The position numbers and the translations under genes were made by a program. From Conchocele bisecta (taxonomy: Eukaryota; Mollusca; Bivalvia; Lucinida; Thyasiridae), in the NCBI GenBank assembly GCA_029237695.1, contig CM055278.1:75496297-75560296 (forward strand): a stretch of DNA of 64,000 nucleotides, read 5' to 3'. The notes beneath the pieces were generated by a model. The model did no database searches and had not been told where the DNA came from. It saw only the letters and a list, made by a program, of their open reading frames with translations. Shown here piece after piece: positions 42,891 through 53,429 of this stretch. Numbering within the stretch: position 1 is the stretch's first letter; each line of letters starts with the position of its first letter.

Positions 42891-43680
42891 ACCAGATAGC
42901 CCCGGCCCGCATGTTGAGCCCGCCGAGGCATTTCATGGTCTCGGAGTGTATTTATTTGAAGTTAGAATTACCGTAAGGGCTGTGGAGATATAAGGTATGT
43001 AAAAGTTTAGAATGAAAAGATGGATGATAATAAACAATTATTTGAAGTAAAAGTTTTGTTGAGAAATAAGGTAAGTAAAAACTTGAACACAAATTTCAAA
43101 GTCATTAGATCTTGACCTTGGGCATGTCATGATGTGGACCACATGCCCAGGATATAGAATGAAAATATGGATGATGAAAAGGAAGTATTGGAAGTTTGAA
43201 GTCAATTGGAGTAACACTTGGGACTTTAACACAGATTTTATAATATGCAAACTTCTAAATCATTTGACCTTGACCTTGGGGCACAGGGGCAGCAAGAGTG
43301 GGACACAGAATAAATATATGGATGATGACCAATAAGCATATAAAGTTTCAAGCAAATCTGACTTACGGTTACAGAGATAGGTATCTCAAAACTTTAACGC
43401 AAATTTTGATAAAAATTGAACACAAACTTCTAAGTCATTTGACCTTGACCTTGGGGCACATGGGCCACATGAGTGGGATACAGCACGAATATATGGATAA
43501 TGTCTAATAAGCATATGAAGTTTCAAGTCAATGTGACTTAAGACTGCAGAGATATAAGGTATTTAAAAACTTTTAACGCAGATTTCGGACGAACGGACGG
43601 ACGGACGGACTGACGGACTGACGGACACCCGGACGTCATTGTGATCACTATGTGTCGCTTTCCGCAAGCGGGCTCGACAA
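42891..43680 (+). mobile_element. Tandem-array element family E, copy 1
   Basis: The left end is ACCAGATAGCCCCGGCCC with TTGAGCCCGCC. About three units of about 180 bp carry TTTGACCTTGACCTTGGGGC, GAATGAAAATATGGATGATG and AAGTTTCAAGTCAA. A GGAC microsatellite (43590-43630) follows, then a right hairpin CGCTT-TCCGC-AAGCG and GCGGGCTCGACAA. Left GAGCCCGC and right GCGGGCTC are inverted. Confidence 0.75.
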
Positions 43681-43824
43681 ACAGGACAGAAATATGAGAT
43701 TAAAGCAAACTGTACAATAAACGACAACCAGTCCCGCATTTGCAGCACTAAATTTCATAAAAATCTGTCATTTTGTTAGCGATATTAAAGAATATCTACT
43801 GTAAACACATCTAAAAACATCAGT

Positions 43825-44032
43825 GGGCCGTTTCACTAAACTTCGTGTACGACTAAAATTTTCATAAGTGCAAATTTAGGATTGTCTGTGGAAATTTCAA
43901 GCAGCCTATGCTCAATAAATTTAAATCCAATAATTGTTTACAAGAACACATTGTTAATGTGCAATTTACAGATTATCATAATTTTGCACTTACAGACATT
44001 TTAGTTGTACAAAGTTTAGTGAAACGGCGGCC
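43825..44032. mobile_element. About 208-bp MITE with GGGCCGTTTCACTAAAC ends
   Basis: GGGCCGTTTCACTAAACTTC ... CAAAATTTTC-type left arm versus GACATTTTAGTTGTACAAAG + TTTAGTGAAACGGC at the right; the arms are about 45 bp. The style fits PIF/Harbinger MITEs, which is an inference. Confidence 0.7.
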
Positions 44033-44261
44033 AGGCCGTTTAGAAACTACGTAATGCCACACCCCGGTTACACTGCACTACATTTTTCCGACATTGAAGA
44101 AACAATATCATGAACAGACATAAAACTGTATAATCAGACACATCTACTTCATGTGAAAACATCACAGAAGTTCATGAGCACAAAACAGATTGATGGTGTA
44201 CATACAATTGATGATGTAAATGTGGCCGTGACTGAAGAAATGGGGCGTATGACCTTTGTGA

Positions 44262-44346
44262 CCAGTGCAGACCCAGATCAGCATGTGCATCCGCACAGGC
44301 TGATCAGGGACTGCTCTGTTCGCCATTCAGTCAGTGAATTAACCTC
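44262..44346. repeat. Foldback repeat family K
   Basis: GTGCAGACCCAGATCAGC and GGCTGATCAGGGACTGC pair imperfectly. A related sequence lies at 61868-61955. Confidence 0.55.
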
Positions 44347-44377
44347 TCATGCTTGTAAGAGAAAAAAGTGTAAGTGA

Positions 44378-44565
44378 AAGGGTTTAACGTCCCAGCAACA
44401 GCTAAGGTCATATAGAGACGGGACCACAGCTTAAAGTCTCATCCGACAGACCAGTTGGATGGAAATACTATGAAAGTATTTTTTGATGCGTTAGGCGAGT
44501 TTTGAACCCACAACCTCCGGATTGGAAGTCAGGTATTCTAACCCCTATGCCATAGCCCATCCCAT
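44378..44565 (-). mobile_element. tRNA-derived SINE family L (tRNA-Gly-like head)
   Basis: On the minus strand, the A box TGGCATAGGGG (complement of 44542-44552) and a B-box-like GGTTCAAAACTCG (about 44497-44508) frame CCTGACTTCCAATCCGGAGG, whose CTTCCAA resembles the tRNA-Gly(TCC) anticodon loop. The body continues with TCTCTATATGACCTTAGCTG and ends GGGACGTTAAACCC. Partial copies lie at 35040, 39267-39860, 45015 and 63430. Confidence 0.7.
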
Positions 44566-44773
44566 GCCTCTAACAAACCGTTTCCTATCGTTATTAGGTA
44601 ATCCAAATTTGGTCTGGGTCAATCGCCCTGCGGAAATGCGAGAACATTCAGGTTTGTTATCAGGCTACCAAGGTCGGGCAAACGTATTGCTAGTTAGACT
44701 GGCACGAATGGCACAAGTCCCATTGCTCCAGTCACCATCACAATATGTAAGTATTTCCTACGGCCCGCCTGCG
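44566..44773 (-). other. Candidate UGGT 3' untranslated region
   Basis: A non-repetitive, moderately GC-rich stretch lies immediately downstream of the candidate UGGT stop on the minus strand. No clear AATAAA signal is seen within it. The SINE at 44378-44565 may form part of the 3' end. Confidence 0.4.
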
Positions 44774-44802
44774 TTATAACTCAATCCGGTCTCGCCAGGC
44801 GT
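44774..44802 (-). CDS. UGGT: UGGT candidate terminal micro-exon (ends Arg-Ile-Glu-Leu, stop)
   Basis: On the minus strand, a strong acceptor (tttttgttacttctgttccag) is followed by 29 nt. Joined to the single G left over from the previous exon, they read DAWRDRIEL and a TAA stop. Three points support it: the splice phase fits exactly (previous exon ends in phase 1); the pyrimidine tract is good; and the reading frame closes on an xxEL tetrapeptide, where UGGT proteins carry an ER-retrieval signal (REEL or HDEL types). RIEL is not a canonical KDEL variant but resembles HIEL, which retains a carboxylesterase in the ER. Without this exon, the previous one would run into TAG after one more codon and lack any retrieval signal. 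Transcript data are lacking. Confidence 0.55.
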
Positions 44803-44889
44803 CTGGAACAGAAGTAACAAAAACTGTCAGATGATCGCAAGGCTAACCGTTGTTACACAATCGGGTAAATAATGGATGTGATCGATTGA

Positions 44890-45115
44890 TTGGGGTTTTA
44901 AATCCATTGCAAATCCATTTTATTTGATTCATGTAATGGTGTTTAACGGCAATTTTAGGCCGGGATAACGGGGTCGAATCGCCTATTTCACCTGTATGGA
45001 TGGGAGGAAAAAATTAAAGTGAATGGGTTTAACGTCCCAGCAACAGCTAAGCCATATAGAGTGAGGTTTGAACCCACAAACTCCAGATTGGAAGTCAAGT
45101 GGATGGCACGAGGGA
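44890..45115 (-). mobile_element. Chimeric SINE remnants (families G and L)
   Basis: TGGTGTTTAACGGCAATTTT and GGGGTCGAATCGCC match family G. GGGTTTAACGTCCCAGCAAC through GAACCCACAAACTCCAGATT matches family L. Both are truncated. Confidence 0.55.
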
Positions 45116-45140
45116 AATCCAAAATTCAGAACCGGATATA

Positions 45141-47135
45141 CAGGGTGGTTCAAAATATATGTCCACACTATGTGACCTACTGTCATTTCGGCTAATTCTG
45201 CGCATCGGCTAATGCGCAATTCACGTAAAATTTAGCCTTGCGTACATCATAATAATTTGGAATAAACAAGCTGATTAATTGCTACACTGTGGCACAATTT
45301 TATCACATTCCGATAGCTTGGTAAAAAGTTTTTCCGAATATAGTATATAGTCAAAAAGTGTAAAATCCTCAAACCCTGCTGATGGAATAGCTGTCTTATT
45401 TACGAAATTAACTGTTAAACGAAGAAACTGACCTGTCATGATGTCACTGGATAGTTCTGCTTCAAGTGTAATACTAATTTTGCTATGCAGCTCCAGCATA
45501 CTGCTCGCCATGTTGTTTACACTACCAGATGCGCAGCATTAGCAGAAACAAATGTGACGTTGCAAACACGCATGTGATGTCATACATCACACAATTTACG
45601 TCATTTGCTGACGTCAGAAAGTTATGACATTTTACCTCCACAGACATATTTGATCTGCGTTGAATATTCGGGAACGTTTGACTGCATATGGAGATGGTAA
45701 TGACATATAAATTTGTTTGGAAAGCCTCAGGTGCGCAGAATTAGCCGACACCATTGTACCTATTACAAGTAGATAATAATAATCAGTGTGACTTATATGA
45801 CATACTGGTAATAAAATATAATTAATCACCATTTTTTTCCAGTATATAATATTCAGGAAACACATAGATTATCTATACTTTATACATGCTTTTCAAACTG
45901 TATAGCCATTTTTTGCATAACACGCCGTCGCCGATCTTTAAAGATTTCTTATTTTCACACAAAACGTGCGTCCAAAAACTGTCTTCATCTGTCTTCATTG
46001 TGGAGCAGCGTATCCCCTCAATTGTTTCTATTTTGCTGATGCAATTACTTCTTTCCTTTCTCAAAATATGCATATGCAAATAATACAACTACTGTCTGTT
46101 CCACGTTTTCCTGCCGACAAACTTTTGGCTATTAAACACATTAAATCTAAAAAATATTTAAATGTAAGTTCTTTTTCACCAATAACAAAAAAGTCACCCT
46201 CCCCAAATTTGTTTGTTTGATGAAATTCCATCAAATATTGATTTAATAGCAAAAAACTATTTTCCTATGGGAATTTAAAATGGGGGAAAAAGAGGCAGAA
46301 TTTTGGAAATTGACTCCGAAACCTGTCTAGATAGAAATGATGTAACTAAGAAAACAAGTTAGATTTTGAAAATTGGTCCACAAATAAAAAAATGTTTTTC
46401 GCAATAAAATCAATATTATGCGGAATTTCATAAAATAATTTTTTTTAGGAAAGGGAACTTTTTTGTTATTGATGAAAAAGTACTTGCATTTAAATATTTT
46501 TTGGATTTAATGTGTTTAATGTCCAAAAGTTCGTCATCAGCACAACGTGGAACAGACAGTAGTTCAGATCTGGAAAATGATGGTTTCATTCCATACGTGT
46601 TCACAAGAATAGAAGTTTTAGCGACAAATTGACAATCTGATTGCTAAGACCATTATATTGTCAACTCTTGTGTATAATAATTGCCATAATGTTCTCATTG
46701 TTTACATAATACACATTTTTCAAAGAAACAACCAACCAATTACGACTTACATGTAATAGCACATGTAGAATAGATGTGTATCGGATTAATGATTCATATA
46801 TTCAGTCCTAATATACATGTAACCTTTGTATAAGGTTAATGATTTAAATTGTCTGTCCTAACACTTCTTAATCATTTTCCGATGCTATCAGTCGCGTTGC
46901 AACATTCGTATATAAAAGTATTCGGCCAATTTTCATGAATTCTTTGAAATATCAGTAATATCGTACATTGCATATGATGTCATGCACTAAGAGTAGTGAC
47001 GCCATTAGTTAGAATATATAATGAGTAAAATGCTACAATATATTACTTGTACAACACTTTACTGTGAATGATTATCTCACTTAGAACACTAGTTATGTCT
47101 ATTTAAAGTTGGGACACATATTTTGAACCACCCTG
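45141..47135. mobile_element. 1,995-bp mariner-like element, no intact transposase, in a UGGT intron
   Basis: CAGGGTGGTTCAAAATATAT-GTCC at the left and GGACACATATTTTGAACCAC-CCTG at the right are inverted ends of about 27 bp, flanked by TA on both sides (45139-45140 and 47136-47137). TA duplication and this end style indicate the Tc1/mariner superfamily. No reading frame resembles a DDE transposase. The interior instead holds a large imperfect inverted repeat (about 46088-46180 with 46460-46566, ends ACTACTGTCTGTTCCACG and its complement). It makes up two thirds of the last UGGT intron. Confidence 0.75.
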
Positions 47136-47221
47136 TATACAACAAAACTGCTCCGCAGAAAGGTCATACACATATGGACATGTATGGTGCTAGAACTGTG
47201 CATTTGAACTGAAATTACAAT

Positions 47222-47345
47222 ACTAGATGGCTGCGACCTGCATGTTGTACCTGCCGAGGCTGTGATAGTATACCGAAAAAATTTAACCAAAGACTTTAAT
47301 CAAAAACATTAACCCAGACGCACGTATGAAACGTACGCCAATGTA
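47222..47345 (+). mobile_element. Tandem-array element family E fragment
   Basis: ACTAGATGGCTGCGACCTGC starts it, followed by AACCAAAGACTTTAATC and the ACGTACGCC-CATCGC region. This is a much-reduced copy of the element at 59137-60152. Confidence 0.5.
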
Positions 47346-47559
47346 CCAACTACATCGCACTGTTGGGCAAGACAATAAAACTCTCAAGTCTGTTAAGTGG
47401 AAGGACCAATTACATTTATATACACAATATTTCACAGTGATCAGCTCACCTGGTTCAGCAAACAGTATATGAACTATTTGCCACACAGAGCTATGCAGAA
47501 TTTATCACCAAAATTTACAAATAATGTTTAAACGTAACTGCGACAAAGCAATGGGGTTT

Positions 47560-47720
47560 ACGGCATTTGTGACCAGTATAACTTCACTAGGACACTTCTG
47601 CAGCCTGGCTAGGCTTTATACTAATGGTATTCACACTGACAGAATGATGAACAGTGCATATTCACACACTCTGATCAGGATCTGCACTGGTCGCAAAAGC
47701 CATAATGTCAGTCTCCAGTC
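47560..47720. repeat. Foldback repeat family K, diverged
   Basis: TTTGTGACCAGTATAAC and CTGATCAGGATCTGCACTGG match the family. The interior has expanded with another small palindrome. Confidence 0.45.
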
Positions 47721-47790
47721 ATAAATTTATACACTGGTCTCAAAGACGATAATGCCCATTTCTCCAGGGTCACCATTTTATTTTACTAAC

Positions 47791-47959
47791 CTTTTTTCTC
47801 TGCGCTCAACTCTGGTGGCTCATACTCCACCTGCGCTCGTGTATTGGTGCCGTAAATAGTATCCCAGAATACTTTTATCTCGTAGTCGTAATTCTTCCAC
47901 TCGGGAACGATCCTCATGGCCGCCTTCAGTTTCGGCTCTTTTGTCATTGGGTTGTTACA
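47791..47959 (-). CDS. UGGT: UGGT exon, near C-terminus
   Basis: A 169-nt exon on the minus strand with acceptor tttcttatccag and donor AAG|gttagtaaa. It encodes CNNPMTKEPKLKAAMRIVPE and WKNYDYEIKVFWDTIYGTNT, then RAQVEYEPPELSAEKK, plus one extra nucleotide. CNNPMTKEPKLxAAxRIVPEW is a hallmark of the UGGT C-terminal region after the glucosyltransferase domain. It starts in phase 0, matching the end of the 58279-58510 exon, and ends in phase 1. Read-through would stop at TAG after one more codon (Gly). I prefer splicing to the micro-exon near 44.8 kb. Confidence 0.92.
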
Positions 47960-48010
47960 CTGGATAAGAAATTCATACATGCTATGGATAGATAATGGGG
48001 CCTATGGGCT

Positions 48011-48155
48011 TTTTGTTTGTTTGTTTATTGGTGTTTAACGGCCTATCAACAGCTACGGTAATTTAAGGCCTGGCCAACAGGTTCGATCCCGTATTTAACC
48101 TGCTACATGGAGGGGGGGGGGGAGATTCCGGTAACGCATCTGCCACCCACAGTAG
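48011..48155 (-). mobile_element. SINE-like repeat family G, internally deleted copy
   Basis: TTTGTTTGTTTGTTTATTGG, TTTAACGGCCTATCAACAGC and GGTTCGATCCCG, then a G run, then GATTCCGGTAACGCATCTGC and CACCCAC. The middle of the element is missing. Confidence 0.7.
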
Positions 48156-48271
48156 TTAACTTGTGCATCCACAGTGTGATCAGGGTCTACAACATTTTCT
48201 ATTGCTCTGATGAACCGGCATCAGACTATAATAATAATTATATGTGTGTTCTTTAATCGGTAATTACACTA

Positions 48272-48735
48272 GGAACAAGAGTGCCGTAAGTCACAAAATA
48301 CGCCCGTCGAAGACAGCAAATGCAGAAATGTGAAGCTGTGACCAAGGCAAGAAACATTAATGAGAATTTGAAACTTTATAGCATTATTTCTTCCTCTCGT
48401 TGTGCTAGAATATGTGTAGAAGATGTGTGTATAGTTCCAGATCGATTGACTGAACGGTTTCAGAGGAGTTGTGTACACAAACTCTGTACCCTATATAGAA
48501 TTGTATACAAAAATGTAGAAAAAATGGCTAAGTTAAACAGGTGATATTTTTGTTAAAAAATATTTTTTCAGCATACAAACACCAAGATGCACATCTTCAA
48601 TATGTGTAGAAGTCGCGTGTATAGTTTCAGATCGATTGACTGAACGGTTTCAGAGGAGTTGTGTACCCTATATAGAAACTATATAGAAACTATATACAAA
48701 CTGTGTACCCTATATAGAATTGTATACAACAAAAG
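48272..48735 (+). mobile_element. Tandem-array element family F, copy 2
   Basis: Left end ACAAGAGTGCCGTAAGTCAC. One GATGCAGAAATGTGAAGCTG-type unit follows (here ATGCAGAAATGTGAAGCTGT), then about 1.5 units with CGATTGACTGAACGGTTTCA and GGAGTTGTGTACACAAACTC. GAACTATATA-type duplications mark the right part. Confidence 0.7.
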
Positions 48736-48796
48736 TTGTCAGAAGACAATGAAGCTCGCCAATTGGCAGCCTTCACTCACTTTAGCACAGTTGTAT

Positions 48797-49403
48797 AAAC
48801 AAGAGGGCCATGATGGCCCTAATTCGATCACCTGACTCCATGAACACCAGAGGAGACTGTGACACTGAGTTCATGTGTTTTAAAAAAATAGTGCTATTTT
48901 TAGATGGCGGTCATCTTGGATTAAGCGATGACTCTCATTTTACCAAATCTGAAAATGCTTCACCCAAGGAACTTAACTTACTATGAAGTTTGCCCAGCAT
49001 CGGCCATGTGGTTCCTGAGAAAAAGATATTCAAAATCTCGAATAAATGGACCTTTTGGCGGCCATCATGGATGACAAATATTGAACCAGAGCAATCGCCT
49101 CATCGATACCTTCAATTTAATATAGGACATGAGCATATTCGGTCAAAAATAAAATTTGACCCCACGGGCCACGCCCATTTTTGACCTCGGGGTCACCATT
49201 TTAACACTTTAAATCCGGATGGCGGTTCATAAGAAGATTTTTTAAGAATGTGTGCTATTTTTAGACGGCGGCCATCTTGGATTAGCGACGACCTCCATTT
49301 TAACAAATCTGAAAAGGCTTCACCCATGGACCATAACTGTGAAGTTTGGCTACCATGGGCCAAGTGGTTCGTGTGAAGAAGAATTTTGAAATCTCTAATA
49401 AAA
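48797..49403 (+). mobile_element. Tandem-array element family D, copy 4 (right end missing)
   Basis: The left end ACAAG + AGGGCCATGATGGCCCT is intact. About 1.5 units follow, and the copy stops where a family A element begins (ACTAGAAATGG). Confidence 0.75.
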
Positions 49404-50500
49404 CTAGAAATGGACGCTTATCGACAAGCGCATGTGTATCCCCCTCCCCAGATACACAAGTAGTTTGAAAAAAGGGTGTTTGAGTTATGCTCCGGAGAAA
49501 AAATCAGTGACGGAAAAACAAAGGGAGATAACTAAAAAATTAGTGATGCAAGAGTTGTCATTCTTGCGTGACACACCTTTAGGGTCGTGGTCTATGCATG
49601 TGTGAAGTTTCATGAAAATATTCCAAAGGGTGTTTGAGTTATGCTCCGGACACGAAATCAGTGCACGAAACAACAAAGGGAGATAACTAAGAAATTAACG
49701 ACGCAAGAGTTGTCATTATTACGTGCGACACACCTTTGGGTCGTCTTCTATGCATGTGTGAAGTTTAATAAACTAGAAAATGTGTTCATAGAACACGGAT
49801 GTCCCACATATCGCTTTGATAATAAATGAGGCCAAATTTCTTTTACCTGAGCGTTAAAGTTTTTGAAGCACCAAGTATGTGACCTTGACCCTGGGCTTGG
49901 CGGGGGCAGGACGAACGTGGATTTGGCACAGGGCGGTAGAGGACCATTAGAGCAATGCATATGTGAAATATGAAGCTGATCCGTGAAAGAAAACAGAAAT
50001 TATAAGATATTTACCTGAGCGTTAAAGTTTTTGAAGCGCTAAGTATGTGATCTTAACCCTGGGCTTGGCGGGGGCAGGACGAACGTGGATTTGACACAGG
50101 GCGGTAGAGGACCATTAGAGCAATGTGTATATGAAATATGAAGGAGATCGGTCGAAGGATGAATAAATTATGAGACATTTACCCGAGTGTTAAAGTTTTG
50201 TGACGGATGGACGGACGGGACGACGGGAGGACGGGACGCACGTTCCTACGAATGAATACTTGTTGGGTTTTTACTCTATAAAAATACCCAACAAGAGTAC
50301 CCAACACTCTCCTAACCCTACCCAATAAGATCCCCGTACGCTTACAACAAGTACCCATTCCTGTGTGCGGACGGACGGATAAGGGTAACACTAAATGCCC
50401 CCTCCACTATCGTGGTGGGGCATAAAAATATTCCAAAGGGTGTTCGAGTTATGCTCTGGATACAAAATCAGAGCACGAAACAACAAAGGGAGATAAGTAA
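49404..50500 (+). mobile_element. Tandem-array element family A, copy 2, containing a nested family M element
   Basis: The left end is ACTAGAAATGGACGCTTATC, with hairpin CGCTT-ATCGAC-AAGCG and TGTATCCCCC (the inverse of the right-end hairpin arm of copy 1). About 2.5 units follow. The array is cut at about 49770 by family M and resumes at 50426 (AAATATTCCAAAGGGTGTTC) to about 50500. The right hairpin is not present. Confidence 0.8.
49771..50425 (+). mobile_element. Tandem-array element family M, complete, nested in family A
   Basis: The left end is ACTAGAAAAT with perfect hairpin GTGTTC-ATA-GAACAC. Two units of about 168 bp carry TTTACCTGAGCGTTAAAGTT, GTGACCTTGACCCTGGGCTT and GGCGGGGGCAGGACGAACGT. 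A GGAC microsatellite (50202-50232) follows. An inserted palindrome (CTTGTTGGGTTTTTACTC / AAATACCCAACAAG) lies at about 50260-50300. The right hairpin is TGCCCC...GGGGCA and ATAA. Removing it restores a continuous family A unit, so both ends are defined to within a few bases. Confidence 0.85.
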
Positions 50501-50593
50501 ACAAGAATTCCGCGGAATCAAATGCCTCGCCTTGTCCAGCCTTGACCTCGAACCTGGGCCCGAAAGCAATATTCACTGGCCCGAACATATTAT

Positions 50594-50659
50594 ACAATTA
50601 TTGACTAGTGAGCCATAGAATATCAGATTATATTCTATGGCTCACTAGTCAATAATTGT
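50594..50659. repeat. 66-bp palindrome
   Basis: ACAATTATTGACTAGTGAGC-CATAGAATAT, then a six-base loop, then the exact complement. Arms are about 30 bp. Confidence 0.92.
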
Positions 50660-50786
50660 TTTATTATATGATAATAGTCTGTATATAGCACTTACGACCT
50701 TATGCTACTAGACAAAAATTGAAAAAGAATTTGAAAAAAAAAATGAAAAAAGAAAATGGAAAAAAAAAGTTTAAAAATTAAAAATA

Positions 50787-52430
50787 ACTAGATTGGTCAG
50801 TAAGCGAGGCTTACGGAATACCCCCCGCATGGGCCCAAGTACCCCTAAAATATGTACAAATTTCCAAGTGTGTGGGCTTGTGACCTTGACTCTGGGATTA
50901 GCGCGAGCGGCATGAACGTGAATTTGTCACAGGGTGGTAGAGGTCCATTGGAGCAATGAGTGTGTGAAATGTGAAGCAGATCCAAGCAAGGAAATAGAAG
51001 TTATAACCGATTTCTCTGATGTTAAGTTTTGTAAAGAGACTACCGTATAACCTCGAATTAACGCCCCCGGAGGCGTTACATTTTACAAAAGGGGTGGCGT
51101 TTATCAGCCAGTAAAAAAAAAAAAATTTTTGTTTACCAAGGACCGCCAATTTCAAACACAAATAAGGATTTAAGGATTAATTGTGTTTGAAATTGGCGGT
51201 CATTGGTAAAAAATTATTTTTTTTATTTGGGGTGGGGGGGGGGGGGGCGTTTATTAGGAGGGGGCGTTAATTCGAGGTTATACGGTATGTATGTGACGTT
51301 GACCTCGAGATCAGCGGGGATTTGTCACAGCATATGAAATATTAAGAATTTTCAATGAAAGAAATAGAAGTTATAACATATTTCTCTGTTAAGTTTTGTA
51401 AAGAGACTAAGTATGTGACCTTGACCTTGGGATCAGCGGGGGTTGGACAGTCGTAGATTTGTCACAGCATGATAGTACAACCTTAGAGGAATGCACAAGT
51501 GAAATAATAAGAATTTTCAATGAAGGAAATAGAAGTTATAACTTATTTCTCTGATGTTAAGTTTTGTAAAGAGACTAAGTATTTGACCTTGACATTGGGA
51601 TCAGCGGGGGTTGGACGGTCATGGATTTGGCACAGCATGGTATTAGAGCCTTACAGGAATGCATGTGTGAAATATTAAGAATTTTAGATGAAGGAAATAG
51701 AAGTTGGAAGAATATTTCACTGATGTTAAGTTTTGTAAAGAGACTAAGTATTTGACCTTGACCTTGGGATCAGCTGGGGTTGGACGGTCGTGGATTTGGC
51801 ACAGCATGGTAGAGCCTACAGGAATGCATGTTGAAATGATTAAGCATTTTAGATGAAGGAAATAGAAGTTAGAACAATATTTCTCTGATGTTAAGTTTTG
51901 TAAAGAGACTAAGTATTTGACCTTGATCTTGGTATCAGCGGGGGTTGGATGGTCGTGGATTTGGCACAGCATGGTAGTAGAGCCTTACAGGAATGCATGT
52001 GTGAAATATTAAGCATTTTAGATGAAGGAAATAGAAGTTATAACAATATTTCTCTGATGTTAAGTTTTGTAAAGAGACTAAGTATTTGACTTTGGGATGT
52101 GCGGGGGTTGGACGGTCGTGGATTTGGCACAGCATGGTAGTACAGCCTTACAGGAATGCATGTGTGAAATATTAAGCATTTTAGATGAAGGAAATAGAAG
52201 TTATAACAATATTTCTCTGATGTTAAGTTTACAGACTAAGTATTTGACCTTGACCTTGGGATCTGCGGGGGTTGGACGGTCGTGGATTTGGCACAGCATG
52301 GTAGTAGAGCCTTACAGGAATGCATGTGTGAAATATCAAGCATTTTAGATGAAGGAAATAGAAGTTATAACAATATTTCTCTGATGTTAAGTTTACGGAC
52401 GGACGGACGGACGGACGGACGGACAACATG
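50787..52430 (+). mobile_element. Tandem-array element family B, copy 2 (about nine units), with a nested MITE
   Basis: The left end is ACTAGATTGG + GTAAGCGAGGCTTAC + GGAATACCCCCCGC. Units of about 165 bp run to 52395, followed by (GGAC)n at 52395-52425. The usual right hairpin is absent. A 243-bp MITE sits at 51043-51285. Units from about 51420 onward are highly similar to each other. Confidence 0.85.
51043..51285. mobile_element. 243-bp Tc1/mariner-type MITE with TA duplication
   Basis: CCGTATAACCTCGAATTAAC and GTTAATTCGAGGTTATACGG are perfect 20-bp-plus terminal inverted repeats, extending into CGCCCCC/GGGGGCG. TA lies at 51041-51042 and 51286-51287. An inner palindrome (GACCGCCAATTTCAAACACA and its complement, about 51153-51213) surrounds the centre. 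The uninterrupted site is seen at about 26190 (agagactatgtatgtgacc). Confidence 0.9.
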
Positions 52431-52550
52431 ACGTTGTTGATTCGTTAAAGTTTGTCATTAAAATACACAACGTTCATCGTGATTGTCAATAACGTCACGC
52501 TATTGACCGGCAACATCGCTATTCTATGTATTGCAACAAAATGATGTAAA

Positions 52551-53122
52551 ACTAGATTGGTCAGTAAGCGAGGCTTACGGAATACCCCCCGCGTGGGCCC
52601 AGGTACCCCTAAACGAACGTGAATTTGTCACAGGGTGGTAGAGGTACATTGGAGCAATGTGTGTGTGAAATGTGAAGCAGATCAGAGCAAGGAAATAGAA
52701 GTTATAACCAATTTCTCTGATGGTAAGTTTCGTAAAGAGACTAAGTATGTGACCTTGACCTCGAGATCAGCGGGGATTTGTCACAGCATGATAGAAGAGC
52801 CTCAGAGGAATGCATGCATGAAATATTAAGAATTTTCGATGAAAGGAGTAGAAGTTATAACATATTTCTCTGATGTTAAGTGTTGTAAAGAGACTAAGTA
52901 TGTGACCTTGACCTTGGGATCAGCAGGGGCTGGACGGTCATGGATTTGTCACAGCATGATAGTATTACCTTAGAGGAATGCACGAGTGAAATATTAAGAA
53001 TTTTCAATGAAGGAAATAGAAGTTATAACAATATTTCTCTGATGTTAAGTTTAGTGACAGACGGACGGATGGACGGAGGACCGACTCCAGTATACCCCCA
53101 CAACTCGTTGCGGGGGGTATAA
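52551..53122 (+). mobile_element. Tandem-array element family B, copy 3, complete ends
   Basis: ACTAGATTGG left end with GTAAGCGAGGCTTAC and ATACCCCCCGC, about three units, a GGAC microsatellite (53058-53080), and the right hairpin GTATACCCCC...GGGGGGTATA (53090-53121). At about 570 bp it is the most compact complete copy. Confidence 0.88.
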
Positions 53123-53429
53123 GTAAAGTAAGTAAGTAAGTAAGTAAGTAACGTCTTTATTTATAGAATAAGCTCAGTTGGCCTAGCCAATCTTCCCTGA
53201 GATCATCTATCTATCTACAAGTACACATCTATTTAACAAATAATAATGATACAAGTACATGTAAACATGAGTCACAATGTAGCAATCGCACGAGTATGAT
53301 TTTCTTATATATATGATGAAATCGTACACGAGTATTAAATTAAGAGCTAATCATGTTGAGTACTTGTATGAACATGTACTATGTATTTGCTCTTAAAATC
53401 TTCCACGGACTTGGCAGTTTTAACATACA

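Noticed and set aside
47786..47980. Reading the UGGT exon through to its in-frame TAG as the natural C-terminus
   Set aside because: A good donor (AAG|gttagtaaa) precedes the stop, and a C-terminus ending EKKG would lack the ER-retrieval signal expected for UGGT. Kept as the alternative.
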